From: Prorocentrum cordatum | Taxonomy: Eukaryota; Sar; Dinophyceae; Prorocentrales; Prorocentraceae | Direction of reading: 5' to 3' | Assembly: GCA_963575745.1 (NCBI GenBank) | Contig: CAUYUJ010005703.1 | Location: 75,001 to 139,000 of the forward strand | Length of the DNA stretch: 64,000 nucleotides | Shown here: piece after piece, positions 24,134-33,568 of the stretch | How positions within the stretch are numbered: the first letter of the stretch is position 1 | How the letters are laid out: every line of letters starts with the position of its first letter | Notes under the pieces: generated by a model | Databases searched by the model: none | What the model was told of the DNA's origin: nothing | The model's input: only the letters and a program-made list of their open reading frames with translations | Made by a program: the position numbers and the translations under genes

Positions 24134-24470
24134 GAGGGCGGGTCGTTTTCAAAATGTGGTTCTCGCCTCAGCACCGCGCACATTTGTTTTAAACATTTGA
24201 AGAAGTCTCACTGATGGAAGGCGAGTCGTTTTCAAAATGTCGTTCTCGCCTTAGCGCCGCGCAAATTCGCTTTAAACATGTGCAAGAGCTTCACGGATTG
24301 AAGGCGGGTGGTGTTCAACATGTGTCTCTCGCCATAACGCCGCGCACATTCGTTTCAAACATTTGCAAGAGCTTCGCGGATTGAAGGCGGGTGGTTTTCA
24401 AAATGTGGCTCTCGCCTTAACGCCGCGTACATTCGCTTGTTAAAACATTGAAAAAGCTGCACATATTCCC
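24134..24470 (+). repeat. 83-bp tandem repeat, four copies
   Basis: Units begin near 24,136, 24,221, 24,303 and 24,386 with GGCGGGTxGTTTTCAAAATG, followed by CTCGCC..CGCCGCGCACATTCG and AAACATTTGCAAGAGC. Copies differ by about 10-15 percent. Confidence 0.9.
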
Positions 24471-24755
24471 ATGAACAACAATCCAGAAATTCTGTTGGAT
24501 GAATTCCGGACTATGAGGGCGCAACAGTTACGCTGCTTCGCGGTGTTGATGTCCCAGGAATGTTGTTCTGACACGACTCAAGGTCGCCAATACGCAACAG
24601 ACAGGTTGATCCGTGGCGTTGAAATCCCGAAAACAATCCTTTAGCACGCTTCAGGTCTTCTAACGGTTATCTTCCAACGAGGCAATTCCTTCAGTGGAAA
24701 TGAACCGTTGTACGGGCATATGAAGAAGGAGCTTGGAAGGAGGGTTTATTCCACT
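24471..24755. other. No feature recognised
   Basis: Short unique stretch between the 83-bp repeat and the CCT tract. No gene or RNA seen. Confidence 0.5.
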
Positions 24756-24757
24756 GG

Positions 24758-25235
24758 CCCTCCTCCTCCTCCTCCTCCTCCTCCTCCTCCCTGCTCCTCC
24801 CCTCCTCCTCCCGCCTCCTCCTCCCCCTCCTCCTCCTCCCTCCCTCCTCATCCTCCTCCTCCTCCTCCTCCTCCTCCTCCTCCTCCTCCTCCCTCCTCCT
24901 CCTCCTCCTCCTCCTCCTCCCCCTCCTTCCTTCTTCGTCCTCCTCCTCCTCTCCTTCCTCCTTCCTCCTTCCTCCTTGTTCGTTCCTCCTTCCTCATTCC
25001 TCCTTCTCCTCCTCCTTGCTCGTTCCTCCTTCCTCCTTCCTCCGTCCTCTTTCCTCCTTGCTTTTCCCCCCGTCTTCATTCCTCATTCCTCCTTCCTCCT
25101 TCCTCCTTCCTCCTCAGCCTCCTCCGCCTCCGCTTACTCCTCCTCCTCCTCCGCCTCCTCCTCCGCCCCCCTCCTCCTCCTCCTCCTCCTCCTCCTCCTC
25201 CTCCTCCTCCTCCTCCTCCTCCTCCTCGTCCTCCC
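24758..25235 (+). repeat. (CCT)n / TTCCTCC pyrimidine tract
   Basis: Almost uninterrupted C/T on the plus strand: (CTC)n at both ends and a TTCCTCCTTCCTCC block at 24,940-25,110. The P/S/L ORFs on plus and R/E/G ORFs on minus are artefacts. Confidence 0.95.
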
Positions 25236-25299
25236 CCAGGGGCAGTCCTGACCGCATTATACATATAGAATGCAATGACTGCCCTCTGCACTGGCAAAA

Positions 25300-26032
25300 T
25301 CACCCATCCTCCGTCTGGCTTCGCGAGAGAGCAAGGCGGCGATCGAGAAAACGTTTTATGGGGACGTCAGGATGCCAAATCTCACGCGCCGCTGGCCATA
25401 GAGCAAGACAGGCGAGGTGATGGGACATCGGGTCCACCTCACTTGCACAATTGAATTTGCACTGGCAATCTCTTTGGCACATCCTCCGCTCCGCCGCCCA
25501 CCCACCCACCACCGTTTTAATCCTTGAGATATCCCATGCAGGGGGGCATCGCCGACAGGACAGCTCTGAGGGAGGGCCCCGAGATGTCAGCAAGAGCGGT
25601 GCGAGGTGAAGGATGGCTGGCCCACTTGCACAAGTGTTTCACAATCTTCGGCTGCAGGTCCTCCACCAGCATGGATGCGTCCAACGCCCTGGAAATCGTT
25701 CTCTGGATGGGTGCCCGAGGGTTCAAAGCCAGCGCCTCCCCGAGAGCCACATTCGCCTTCGAAACGTGGCCATGGAGCCTAGGCGCCTGCAGGAAAGAAC
25801 GTCGAACCTCAAAGAGCTCCTGTACAAAGGGACGGGCCTCCCAGTGAGGGGGTGACCAGCATCCTCTAGTCCAGCGCACCATCTCTAGGTGTTCTTTGCA
25901 TGCAGCCTGGAGCTTGGTCCAAAGAGGTGGCCAATTCGTGACTGTGCCCCGCGCTGCTCTGACTAAAGTTGCTACCGTCTGAATCCCACCAGCCCTCTGG
26001 GCGTAGGTGGTTCCGGGAGTTTCCTCTTCCAA
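25300..26032 (-). pseudogene. 3' fragment of a LINE ORF2 (helical tail and CCHC-like finger)
   Basis: The minus-strand frame 26,032-25,517 has LQPKIVKHLCKWASHP...LADISGPSLRAVLSAMPPCMG, then shifts frame near 25,540 into GGWAAERRMCQRDCQCKFNC...DPMSHHLACLALWPAAREIW. The spacing CxFxC...H..xC...LW is the C-terminal zinc knuckle of non-LTR reverse transcriptases, and the preceding helical region matches what usually lies between thumb and knuckle. The reverse transcriptase core is absent and the frame is broken, so this is a remnant. It shares the strand of all other elements here. Confidence 0.6.
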
Positions 26033-26234
26033 CCTCCTTCATCCCCTTCGGGGAGGGGTTTACCCCTCCCCCTAACCCCCTCCCCTGGACTTGGACGGGG
26101 GGGCCGCTGGTAGTTAGAGCGTCCAAAACGGCCTCGGCGAGGAAGCCAGAATCATTGGTTTTGCTAAGGTTTTTGGCCGATTTTAGAGGCTCCCGAGGGG
26201 GGAGGCTAATTGAGGGACCCCCTTCCTTTGATCG

Positions 26235-26510
26235 ATCACCTCCAAGATGGCCCCAAGAGCGCTCCCAAGGCTCCCAAGAGCGCCCCAAGAGGGCCTCAAG
26301 AGGCGCCCAGGAGGCCCCAAGAGGCGACCAGGAGGCCCCAAGAGGCCTCCAAGAGTCCCCCAAAATACCCCCAAGAGGCCCCCAAGAGGCTCCCCCGAGG
26401 CACCCAAGACGGTCCAAGAAGCTCCCGGGACCGCCGAGAGGCCCCCAAGACGCCCCAAGAGACCTCAAAGAGTATCCCAAGAGACATCCCAAGAGACTCC
26501 GCGAGGCATT
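26235..26510 (+). repeat. CCCAAGAGGCC repeat
   Basis: About 25 degenerate 9-12 bp units (CCCCAAGAGG, CCAGGAGGC). It is related in core and purine pattern to 11,910-12,095. Frames are open in both directions (QEAPRG, LGASWG). Confidence 0.8.
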
Positions 26511-26544
26511 CAAAAGGCCTTTGACTCTTCTGATCGACCTTATC

Positions 26545-26587
26545 CTCCTCCTCCCCCTCATCATCACCATCATCATCATCCTCATCC

Positions 26588-26628
<41 letters not shown>

Positions 26629-26740
26629 GTCACCATCATCACCATCACCATCACCATCACCATCGCCGGGACCACCACCATCATCGCCATCATCAGCATC
26701 ATCAATCTCAACATCAACATCATCATCCGCCTATTCCTAC
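26545..26740 (+). repeat. (CAT)n microsatellite
   Basis: CAT/CAC triplets give His/Ile/Met runs in different frames. No gene is inferred. Between 26,741 and 26,911 I recognise nothing. Confidence 0.9.
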
Positions 26741-26911
26741 TCTTCCTCATTCCTCCCTCCCCACCCTCATCCTCCTCCTCCTTTTCCGCCTCCGGCTCCT
26801 CCTCCATCCCCCCCCCTTGGGGTACGACGGCCTCCCCAGCCCCTTGTTCCTCTGTATGCTGCCCCGCCTCCATGATCACCTCTACTCGCCTGGGCGTCGT
26901 TTCTGGATGGG

Positions 26912-28886
26912 CTGGTGGAAATACTTTTTTATCTGCGGCTCCAAAGACGGCTCCAGGGAGCGGGTCAAACTCGACAGGGGCGCAGTGCGAGATAATTTGC
27001 GAATCCAGCCGTCACTGTCGACAGCTGACCGCACCTGCAAGCATGCTCGCAGTTGCACATGCGCAGAACAAAATGAACTAACTTCAAGGAGACGCATCTT
27101 AGCGTCGACTGGTGGGAACGGGCGCGGGAAAAGTGCGAGGAGTCGCCGAAACGGCGCCAGCTCAACACGACGAGGGGGAGGACGAGAGAGCGATTAGAGC
27201 CGACCAGGGGAGGGAAGGCAGCATACTAGAACGCCGGCGGAGGGTCGCGCTGTGGCGCCAGCCCCCGCAGACCAAGCCTGCGAGAAAGCGGGAGCGCTGT
27301 GCGGGCAGCACAGAGCCCGAGGAAAGGCACCGCCAAACGCGGCGAGGAGGAGCAGAAGGGGAGACAGGCGCAGGACAGGCGCGGGCGGCGACGAGGGGAG
27401 GGGGGGAAGGTAACCAGGCCTCACTCACAGAACACCTCACGTGCCCGAAGCCAGAGTCCCAGCTAGCACCTTCCTTGCCACGGTGGAAGGGGGAACGCAG
27501 CGAGGTGCCACGTCAGAACCACGTGCGCGAAGCCAGGTGCGTCCTCGGATGCCGGGCCTCCGGTCGAGTCAGAGTCCCAGCTTGCACCTTCCTTGCCGCG
27601 GTGGATGGGGGGAAAACGGGCACCGCGTCAGAACACCCCGCAGGAGACCTGCGGACCTGCCCGGGAGAGAACCGCTGGGCTGTCGTGAACCACGTGGGCC
27701 GAACATTGTGGGATGTTGGCGCGATTGCGTGCGCTGGCGACAAGTCCGACCGGAGGAAGGGGGCGATGCCGCAAGCGACGCCGGGGGCCGGGGGGGGGGG
27801 GCCAGCCAGGCGAGGGCTCAGACCAGCCAAAGGATGGACCACTTGTCCGGGAACCCAGTCACTGCAGGCCCAACCGCCGCGGCCAGCGGGGGAACGATCC
27901 TCGCTGCGGGAAGAGGTGGCCCTCACGGAGCGAGCACGAGTGCGTTGCCACGATGGGGGGAAGCCGAGCGGCGTGGAACACCACTGGCGCGCGTGGAGGA
28001 GAGAGAGGCGCAGCCGATAGCCGCAAATCAAATAAATAAAGGAGGAGGGGAGAGGGGCAAAGCGGGTGGGCCGGGTGGCAGCAGCAGCCGCAGAGGACCC
28101 AACACAGTGTTGCAAGCGTGGAGCACATGAGGGGAAAGCGCCCGACAGGTGGGGGGGGCGACTCCACCTGACCGGGGTCACCGTAGGTAGTGGTGTAGAT
28201 GAGCGAGGTACGACTGGTGGAGCACCTGGGGTGGGCCTTTGGCCTGCAGCCCCAGTCATCCAAAGTGGGCGCCCAAACGGACAAAGACGGGCCACGGTCC
28301 GGTGAGAACAAGGACGAAGCGAACCGTGGGAGCGGATTGTTTCAGCCGGCCCATCACGGACTATGAAGTCCACGAACAAGCGTGGGAGTCTAAACGCAGC
28401 GTGGTGGTATAGGTGCACCTCAGCCCCAAGAGGTGGCACAAGAGCATGAAGGCCTCGGCCTGTCGCTGCGGTGAAACTAGTCCCCGTCATGAAAGGGACC
28501 ACCCACGGAAGCGGTGGCCCGTGGGGGACAGCCGTCTGCGCGGTCTGCAATCCTCACCAATTGCATGCCTGTGCGCAGCAAAGGGGCGGTTGAGGCCCAT
28601 AGGGCTGCCGACCCACTGGGCCCCGCATGGCGCAGAGGGGCCCCATATGGCCCACAGGGTCAGCGCGATGGAGACCATTTTGTATAGGGAGGTGGAGGCT
28701 GTCCCCAGCTGCCCGAGGTCGTTGTTGTCCAGAAAGCAAGCGCTGCGTTCCGTGACGGGCTGAGTGGCAACTCGGAGCATTGACATGGCCGGGGGGAAAA
28801 AGGGTCTTGAGCCGCAGACGAGCTGCGCAGGCCAGCCCTTGAGAGAGCGGGGAAGGGGCAAACGTGCAGGTGGGGGCGCGAGTAGC
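26912..28886 (-). other. 3' non-coding region of element A
   Basis: Contains one copy of GCGGCTATCGGCTGC (28,010-28,024), a TTTCAGCCGG block also seen in B and C (28,333), and a 118-bp duplication around AGAGTCCCAGCT (27,453 and 27,571). A frame at 28,487-28,880 (with SACFLDNNDLGQLGTAS) reads like protein but has no counterpart I could find in B or C. The end sequence at 26,912-26,990 matches the ends of B and C. Confidence 0.55.
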
Positions 28887-30173
28887 TCACTTGGGGGCGG
28901 TGTCCCATCCCCGATGGCGCTTGTCAATATAGTGGGTATCCCCCCTGGGGGAGGACCGTTGCCCTCTGGCCCTCCAGTCTGCGTCGACCCATGTGTCCTG
29001 CTGGTGGTCCCACCCGTCCCAGGATTGCCGTGAACCCCAGGGGGCGGCCGATCCTGATGCGCCTGTCTGTGTGGCGACTCTGTAGTCGGTGCACAGTGGG
29101 GGGGACCATGTAGCCTCTTTGTTCTCGTTAGCCCACGGGTTCCAGCGTCCGCCTCCAATGGGCCCTCCCGGGGCAGCTGCCTGCGAGGCGCCTTTGTCGT
29201 CGGCGGGCGGCGGGGGGATGCTGGGCGCACCATTGTCCTCGTCGGCCCGTGGGCTCCAGCGACCGCCTCCGATGGGCCCTTCGGGGGTGCGGTTTTTCGT
29301 GTCGCGATGCATGAGCCTGCGATGCTTGTCCATGATGTTTGGCCATTCAACCTGGGGCTGGTACTCCTTGTCCATCCTGTAGGCATCATAGCCTGCTTTG
29401 CTCCATGCTTTGCGGAAGTCGTCGCACTGCTGCGCTGTATTCTTCCTGGGATCAGACTTGATGTTGACCCATGTGCCCCCTTGCTTGGCTCCTGCCTTAC
29501 GGACCCAGGCACTCCAAACTCCGTTGAAAACACCTCCCAGCGTCTTCTGCAACCATTTGATCTTGTTTGGTGCTGACTCGTCCTTTGTGACATTCGCTTC
29601 GTTGATGGGCCGCAAGTACATGGGGGGGCCACCCATGGGGTCATCCGGGCGCGCAGGTGGGATTGCTGCTGACAGTGTGTCGCGCCCCCGCCCCGCGCTG
29701 CGTTGCTGCCTGGGTGAGCTGCGGGGCGGAGGGACAGAGCGACCTATGGAGGTGTCTTCGGGAATGGCGGGAGGTCGGCGGTCTGTTTTGTTCTCTGTTA
29801 GCCTGAGCTTCCTGCCGTCACTGGCCGCGTCTGCGAAGGCCCGCGCATACGGGAACCAGGCTTGCGAGTCGACCCTCTGGGGGGGTCGGGACCACAGGGG
29901 GGGAGTACTGCGGGCGGACTCACGGTTGTTCGATCCTGGAAGGTGGACATCATCTACCTGGTGTGCGGAGCTGGCCTGCACCTCGGAGTCGGAAATGTCT
30001 GGTGGGCTTCCGTGTGCCTGGCCGTCCGGTTCGGACCCCTTGTTGGACTCATCCCAGTCGATCCCTTCATAGTCGCCGCCGCCGCTTCCGTACGTGCATG
30101 GGGAAGGCACGTCTCCTGTGCACCCGTCGGACTGGCCTGGCGTGACGGGTTGCTGGGGGGGACGCATGGCCAA
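28887..30173 (-). CDS. Element A C-terminal region, unknown family
   Basis: Frame of 428 codons whose core, DDPMGGPPMYLRPINEANV...IKWLQKTLGGVFNGVWSAWVRKAG...SDPRKNTAQQCDDFRKAWSKAGYDAYRM, is conserved in B (43,328-44,119) and C (47,629-48,000). Conservation across three copies shows that it was once under selection. The fold is unknown; the helix-rich, basic, Trp-rich segment could bind nucleic acid. It has an internal duplication, GPIGGGRWSPRADEDN followed by GPIGGGRWNPWANENK. The start is not a true start: it follows on from the upstream frame by a frameshift near 30,150. Confidence 0.6.
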   Translation of the reverse strand: MAMRPPQQPVTPGQSDGCTGDVPSPCTYGSGGGDYEGIDWDESNKGSEPDGQAHGSPPDISDSEVQASSAHQVDDVHLPGSNNRESARSTPPLWSRPPQRVDSQAWFPYARAFADAASDGRKLRLTENKTDRRPPAIPEDTSIGRSVPPPRSSPRQQRSAGRGRDTLSAAIPPARPDDPMGGPPMYLRPINEANVTKDESAPNKIKWLQKTLGGVFNGVWSAWVRKAGAKQGGTWVNIKSDPRKNTAQQCDDFRKAWSKAGYDAYRMDKEYQPQVEWPNIMDKHRRLMHRDTKNRTPEGPIGGGRWSPRADEDNGAPSIPPPPADDKGASQAAAPGGPIGGGRWNPWANENKEATWSPPLCTDYRVATQTGASGSAAPWGSRQSWDGWDHQQDTWVDADWRARGQRSSPRGDTHYIDKRHRGWDTAPK

Positions 30174-31185
30174 CTGCGTGTAGAGAGGTAGGGTCAGACG
30201 GATCCTCTTGGGGTCTGCTGAGCCAAATGGCTGTGGGGGGACCTCCTTTATCAGCGCTACTGGTGTTTGCCACCTTGGGCTGGCCGGCGACGAGCTCTAT
30301 CGTTCCTCCTGCTAGGTCATCCTCCATCCCTGAGAGAAAGAAGGTGAATGTACTCAGTGGCTGTCGGTGGGGGCACTGTCCTTTCTGACTGTCGAGTTTG
30401 TCTGCGAAGCGCTTCCATTCCTCCTGGTACTTCAGGTTGCTCTCCACTAGGTGTGTGACAACCCTGGCAGCCGCGGCCCTCTGTCCGTCCCAGGGTATGC
30501 GTGGGGGATGGCCGTTGCTGGGGATGTCGCCCCCGTAGATAGTTGCCAGAAAGGTCACCAAATTTTCGATGGGCCACCCCGATTCGTCGGTTACCTCGCC
30601 CACGATGTCTTTTCCCAACCGCTGCGCGTGGGCTGCCCATCTGGTGTAGATTGCGTGGTTCCACTCAATCCGGAATTTTACCAACGCACGGACAGGGCCT
30701 CTCGACTCGCCCCCTGCCAGACGGCGGGTGGAGTGCGCGGGGAGAGACGGCGCAGTGGGGGGTGGTAGGTCAGGAAGCGAGTAGCTGAGGGTGGCCCCTC
30801 CGGCTGAGGCCTCTTGTGGCTGCCCGGTGGGGGGCTGTGCTGACCAGCTGCCGCCTGTTGGAGTTGGTGCGTCGGGGCCTGCGGCTGGCGCGCGGCTGGT
30901 TGTGGAAAAGTGCGCGGACATGTCGTAGATGCACCATTCTTCTGAGGTCTCGTTCATGGCCGGCCTTTGGGTCGGGGAGGCTGGGTATATCTCGCTGGAG
31001 CACTGGTCAAGTATCCTATCGAGGGCGCTTGGGGCGATGTCCCAGATGTGAACCAGGCACATCCTGCATGCCCAGCTGGCGTTCCACTTCCTCTGGATCC
31101 ACAGCAGGGGCATTGCGTCCCACGGCGGGACCTGTCTGTTCGTTGCAATCAGCGTCTGCCTCTGGGCGCCATATGAAGCAGCCAA
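30067..31185 (-). CDS. Element A middle region (WACRxC and NHAIYTRW blocks)
   Basis: 372-codon frame. Blocks shared with B and C are WACRMCLVHIWDIAPSALD, CSSEIYP, WCIYDMSAHFS, LPDLPPPTAPSLPAHSTRRL, FRIEWNHAIYTRWAAHAQR, NGHPPRIPWDGQRAAAARVV and LSTFTFFLSGMEDDLAGG. The last 40 residues are Arg-rich and probably out of frame. The CxxC pair continues the Cys-rich region just upstream. Function is unknown; position and conservation suggest a structural or nucleic-acid-binding role for the element. Confidence 0.6.
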   Translation of the reverse strand: MAASYGAQRQTLIATNRQVPPWDAMPLLWIQRKWNASWACRMCLVHIWDIAPSALDRILDQCSSEIYPASPTQRPAMNETSEEWCIYDMSAHFSTTSRAPAAGPDAPTPTGGSWSAQPPTGQPQEASAGGATLSYSLPDLPPPTAPSLPAHSTRRLAGGESRGPVRALVKFRIEWNHAIYTRWAAHAQRLGKDIVGEVTDESGWPIENLVTFLATIYGGDIPSNGHPPRIPWDGQRAAAARVVTHLVESNLKYQEEWKRFADKLDSQKGQCPHRQPLSTFTFFLSGMEDDLAGGTIELVAGQPKVANTSSADKGGPPTAIWLSRPQEDPSDPTSLHAVGHASPPATRHARPVRRVHRRRAFPMHVRKRRRRL

Positions 31186-32709
31186 GGGCTGGTGAGCCTG
31201 GCGACCACTCTAGCAAGGGGGAACAGGGGGGACAGGTGTCACAAAAGGCCGAGTACAGTTGGGTGAGGTGTACTTCGGTGCCGAACCTGCCGTCGGTGAG
31301 CCTGTGTGGTGGGAGCGTCGTGCCTGCGCTGGCTGGTTGGAACTGGCGCGGCGTGCGCATGGCGAGGTCGGTCAGACAGGTTGGGGCTGGGGCGTCAGTA
31401 GGCTGCCCGAATCCCAGCGGTAGTCTGGACAGGGAGGGGAGAGTCCTGGCTCTCTTGCGTGCACGGTTGTCGCCCACTCTGCGCTTGTACTCATGTAATA
31501 GCCACTGCATGGACTTCTTGGTGCTGCGTTCGGTTGTGCTGGGCACGGGGACGTGCGCGCCCTTGCTTTCCAAGGAGCTGGCCCAGCACTGCTCGCAGAG
31601 CCACCTGCAGTTCTTGCCCTCCGTGTGCGCCTGAGCTCGGTTCTGGGCTAGGAGCTCCCGGGTGTCATCGTCCTCCCACGCACCTGCTGCTCCACGCAGT
31701 CCTGTGTTGGTGCATCCGTCGCAGTTGTAGGCGGCGCCCTTCTGCAGCCTGCAGAAGCGGTCGCCTCGAACGAACGGGGGGGAGCAGTGTTGTTCCTGGG
31801 GCCGGGGGGGCCAGGATGTCCTCGTCGAGACGGTGGTTGGATATTCCAACCCCGCCCCCTATGTACTGCAGGTCCTCCATGGCGTGTGGACTGCCAAGCC
31901 CCACGTCTGATCCCGTCAAGGCCTTGTGCAGCTGGCAGATGGAGCGCTCTCCACTGCTGAGCTGCATGACGTTCGCGGGCTGAACTATTGCCTCCAGTAC
32001 TCGCAAGGGGGCCGCAAGGGTGAAGTCATGCTTCTGCATTCCCGCCCATGTCCTGCGGCACTCGTGCTGAGCTGCAATCTCGTGGTGATGAGCGTATGTG
32101 GCCAACGTGCTGATGTGGTGAATGACCTGCCCTAACTTGGGTTTGGAGGGAGGCGAAGTCCGCGAGTTGGAATCCCCGCGTTCCAGCGAACTGGGCGCGG
32201 AACTCTTTGTGGGCCTCCTGCCACGGAAGGCACAGGCCCATCGAAGCTTCTTTGACGTCGCCCGTGGCCTCTGGGAATGGGAAGGGCCAGAGTGTAGCAC
32301 GAGGCTCACGCAGCTGCAGCATCATCACCACCAGTAGGACTCTGAGTGCGGGGGGACTGAGGGGCTGCCCGTCGCCACCTTGTAGGGCATGCGTGAGATC
32401 ATTGCCGATCGTGTCGGGGCTGCGCAGGGGATGCAGATGCCCCGTGCCCAGGTGCATCCTGTGGCGCTTGCACCAGCAGGTGTTGCTGCCCCAGGCCGCG
32501 GGGAACTGGGGGAGTTTGCCCCGGGGGGCGCAACGGCTTGAGGGCTTGAGGCGGCGATTGCCCCCGACCATGTGGGGCAGTGGGGGGAGCGATTCATAGG
32601 TGAAGCCTAGCTGCTTGTCGTGCCATGGTGTGCCCAGTCCGAGGAACCAGACCAGGGCTGCCCACGTGAGGTTGTACACCAGGTTACTGGCATCGATTCC
32701 GACTTCAAG
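31016..32709 (-). pseudogene. Element A Cys-rich region after the helicase (frameshifted)
   Basis: Three frames together match C. 32,709-32,026 reads NLTWAALVWFLGLGTPW, ESLPPLPHMVG, RVLLVVMMLQLREPRATLWP and GLCLPWQEAHKEFRAQFAG. 32,309-31,665 reads STLATYAHHHEIAAQHECRR, EAIVQPANVMQLSSGERSIC and MEDLQYIGGGVGISNHRLDE. 31,849-31,016 reads CDGCTNTGLRGAAGAWEDD, KNCRWLCEQCWASSLE, MQWLLHEYKRRVGDNRARKR and CDTCPPCSPLLEW. The paired CxxC motifs suggest zinc sites. A Gln (FQLADF) here aligns with a TAG stop in C. I recognise no family. Confidence 0.6.
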
Positions 32710-32796
32710 CTGGTGGGGATGCGCTTTTTTGTGCGGCGGCTCGAAGGACAGATCCAGCGAGCGGGGCTAATGTTCTGAGGCACAGAGCGAGAAAAT
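32710..32796 (-). other. Short 3' terminus, probably the displaced end of element B
   Basis: Minus strand: TTTTCTCGCTCTGTGCC, CTGGATCTGTCCTTCGAGCC, A6, then CATCCCCACCAG. The same blocks end element A (26,912) and element C (45,445). B lacks this end where LINE1 begins (41,723), so I infer that LINE1 inserted near the end of B and pushed these about 90 bp away. Confidence 0.55.
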
Positions 32797-32814
32797 TGAT
32801 GATGATGATGATGA

Positions 32815-33568
32815 AGCGCCTTGAAAGGTCGGTCCTCCCAAAACACAAACCTGAGAAGCCACCAATGCGCCAAGTGCGCACGGTAGAGAAAGAAAGAAAA
32901 GGGGAGAGAGGCAGGAGAGGAAAGAGGCGGAGAAAAGGTAAAGCCCAACCCAGGATTGAAACCCATGATACTGAAAGAAATCATGAATGAAAGACTGTCC
33001 AATATCCCAAATGAATCCCACCACTAGATCCCTCTTGTGTTGAATGAAGACGAGAAACATAATGAAAGAGGTGCCCAAATTTGACTAACAAGATCTTGAG
33101 TGACAATTGGGGCCCAACCTTGGAAGCACATGGTCCCAAGGTCTAAAGTGAGAAGTGAAGGAAACTTCCATTAAGTCCCATGAAACCCATTGAACATGAG
33201 TAGTGGTCAAGGCTGATATATATGACTAAAAGAGAATCTGAATCTGAATGATAAACTGAATGTCCCAAGCACGCAATGAACCCAGAAGATACGGAGGCAC
33301 GCAAGATAAACTGTCAAAGCTGAATGAGATCCCAACCGTGAGAACCCACACCAGGCATGTCGAGGAATATGGAATATGGGTGAATTCAAACGAATATGGA
33401 GAACGCAAGGTGGCTGAGAATGTTTATAACCTTTAGTATGTTGCAAACCACCATCGTAGAAATACATGCAAGAGAGCTTGAGAGAGACTGAGGGCCCTCC
33501 AAAAGCCGCAGGCCCACGCACCGCGGATACCAGAAGATTCCAGTCTGAGGGAGTCTTAGGAATGCTCT
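32815..33568 (-). other. LINE1 3' region without a supported gene
   Basis: AT-richer sequence with short open frames only and no conserved motif. It carries TGAATCTGAATGAT-like short repeats near 33,235. Confidence 0.45.

Larger units (their letters stand above)
26912..32709 (-). mobile_element. Element A: 5'-truncated copy of the giant LINE family
   Basis: Homologous to the 3' third of element C and to element B. The 5' boundary is the base after CCCACCAG at 32,710, where similarity to C begins with EVGIDASNLVYNLTWAA. The 3' boundary is the terminus CCACCAG at 26,912-26,920, preceded by an A6 run and a GGAGCCGC block that also ends B and C. It carries the end of the helicase region, the Cys-rich region, the C-terminal region and a long 3' region. 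Truncation at the 5' end with a conserved 3' end is the hallmark of target-primed reverse transcription. Confidence 0.72.

Noticed and set aside
24134-24470. CRISPR-like array
   Set aside because: Units are contiguous and diverged along their whole length, without constant repeats separated by unique spacers, and the genome is eukaryotic.
25866-27197. Plus- and minus-strand ORFs of 300-370 codons at 25.9-27.2 kb
   Set aside because: They are built on the CAAGAGGC and CAT repeats, overlap on opposite strands and have no domains.
27112-28550. ORFs of 229-345 codons in the 3' region of element A
   Set aside because: They overlap on both strands with Arg/Gly/Pro-rich or Cys/Ser/Pro-rich composition and lack conservation with B and C.
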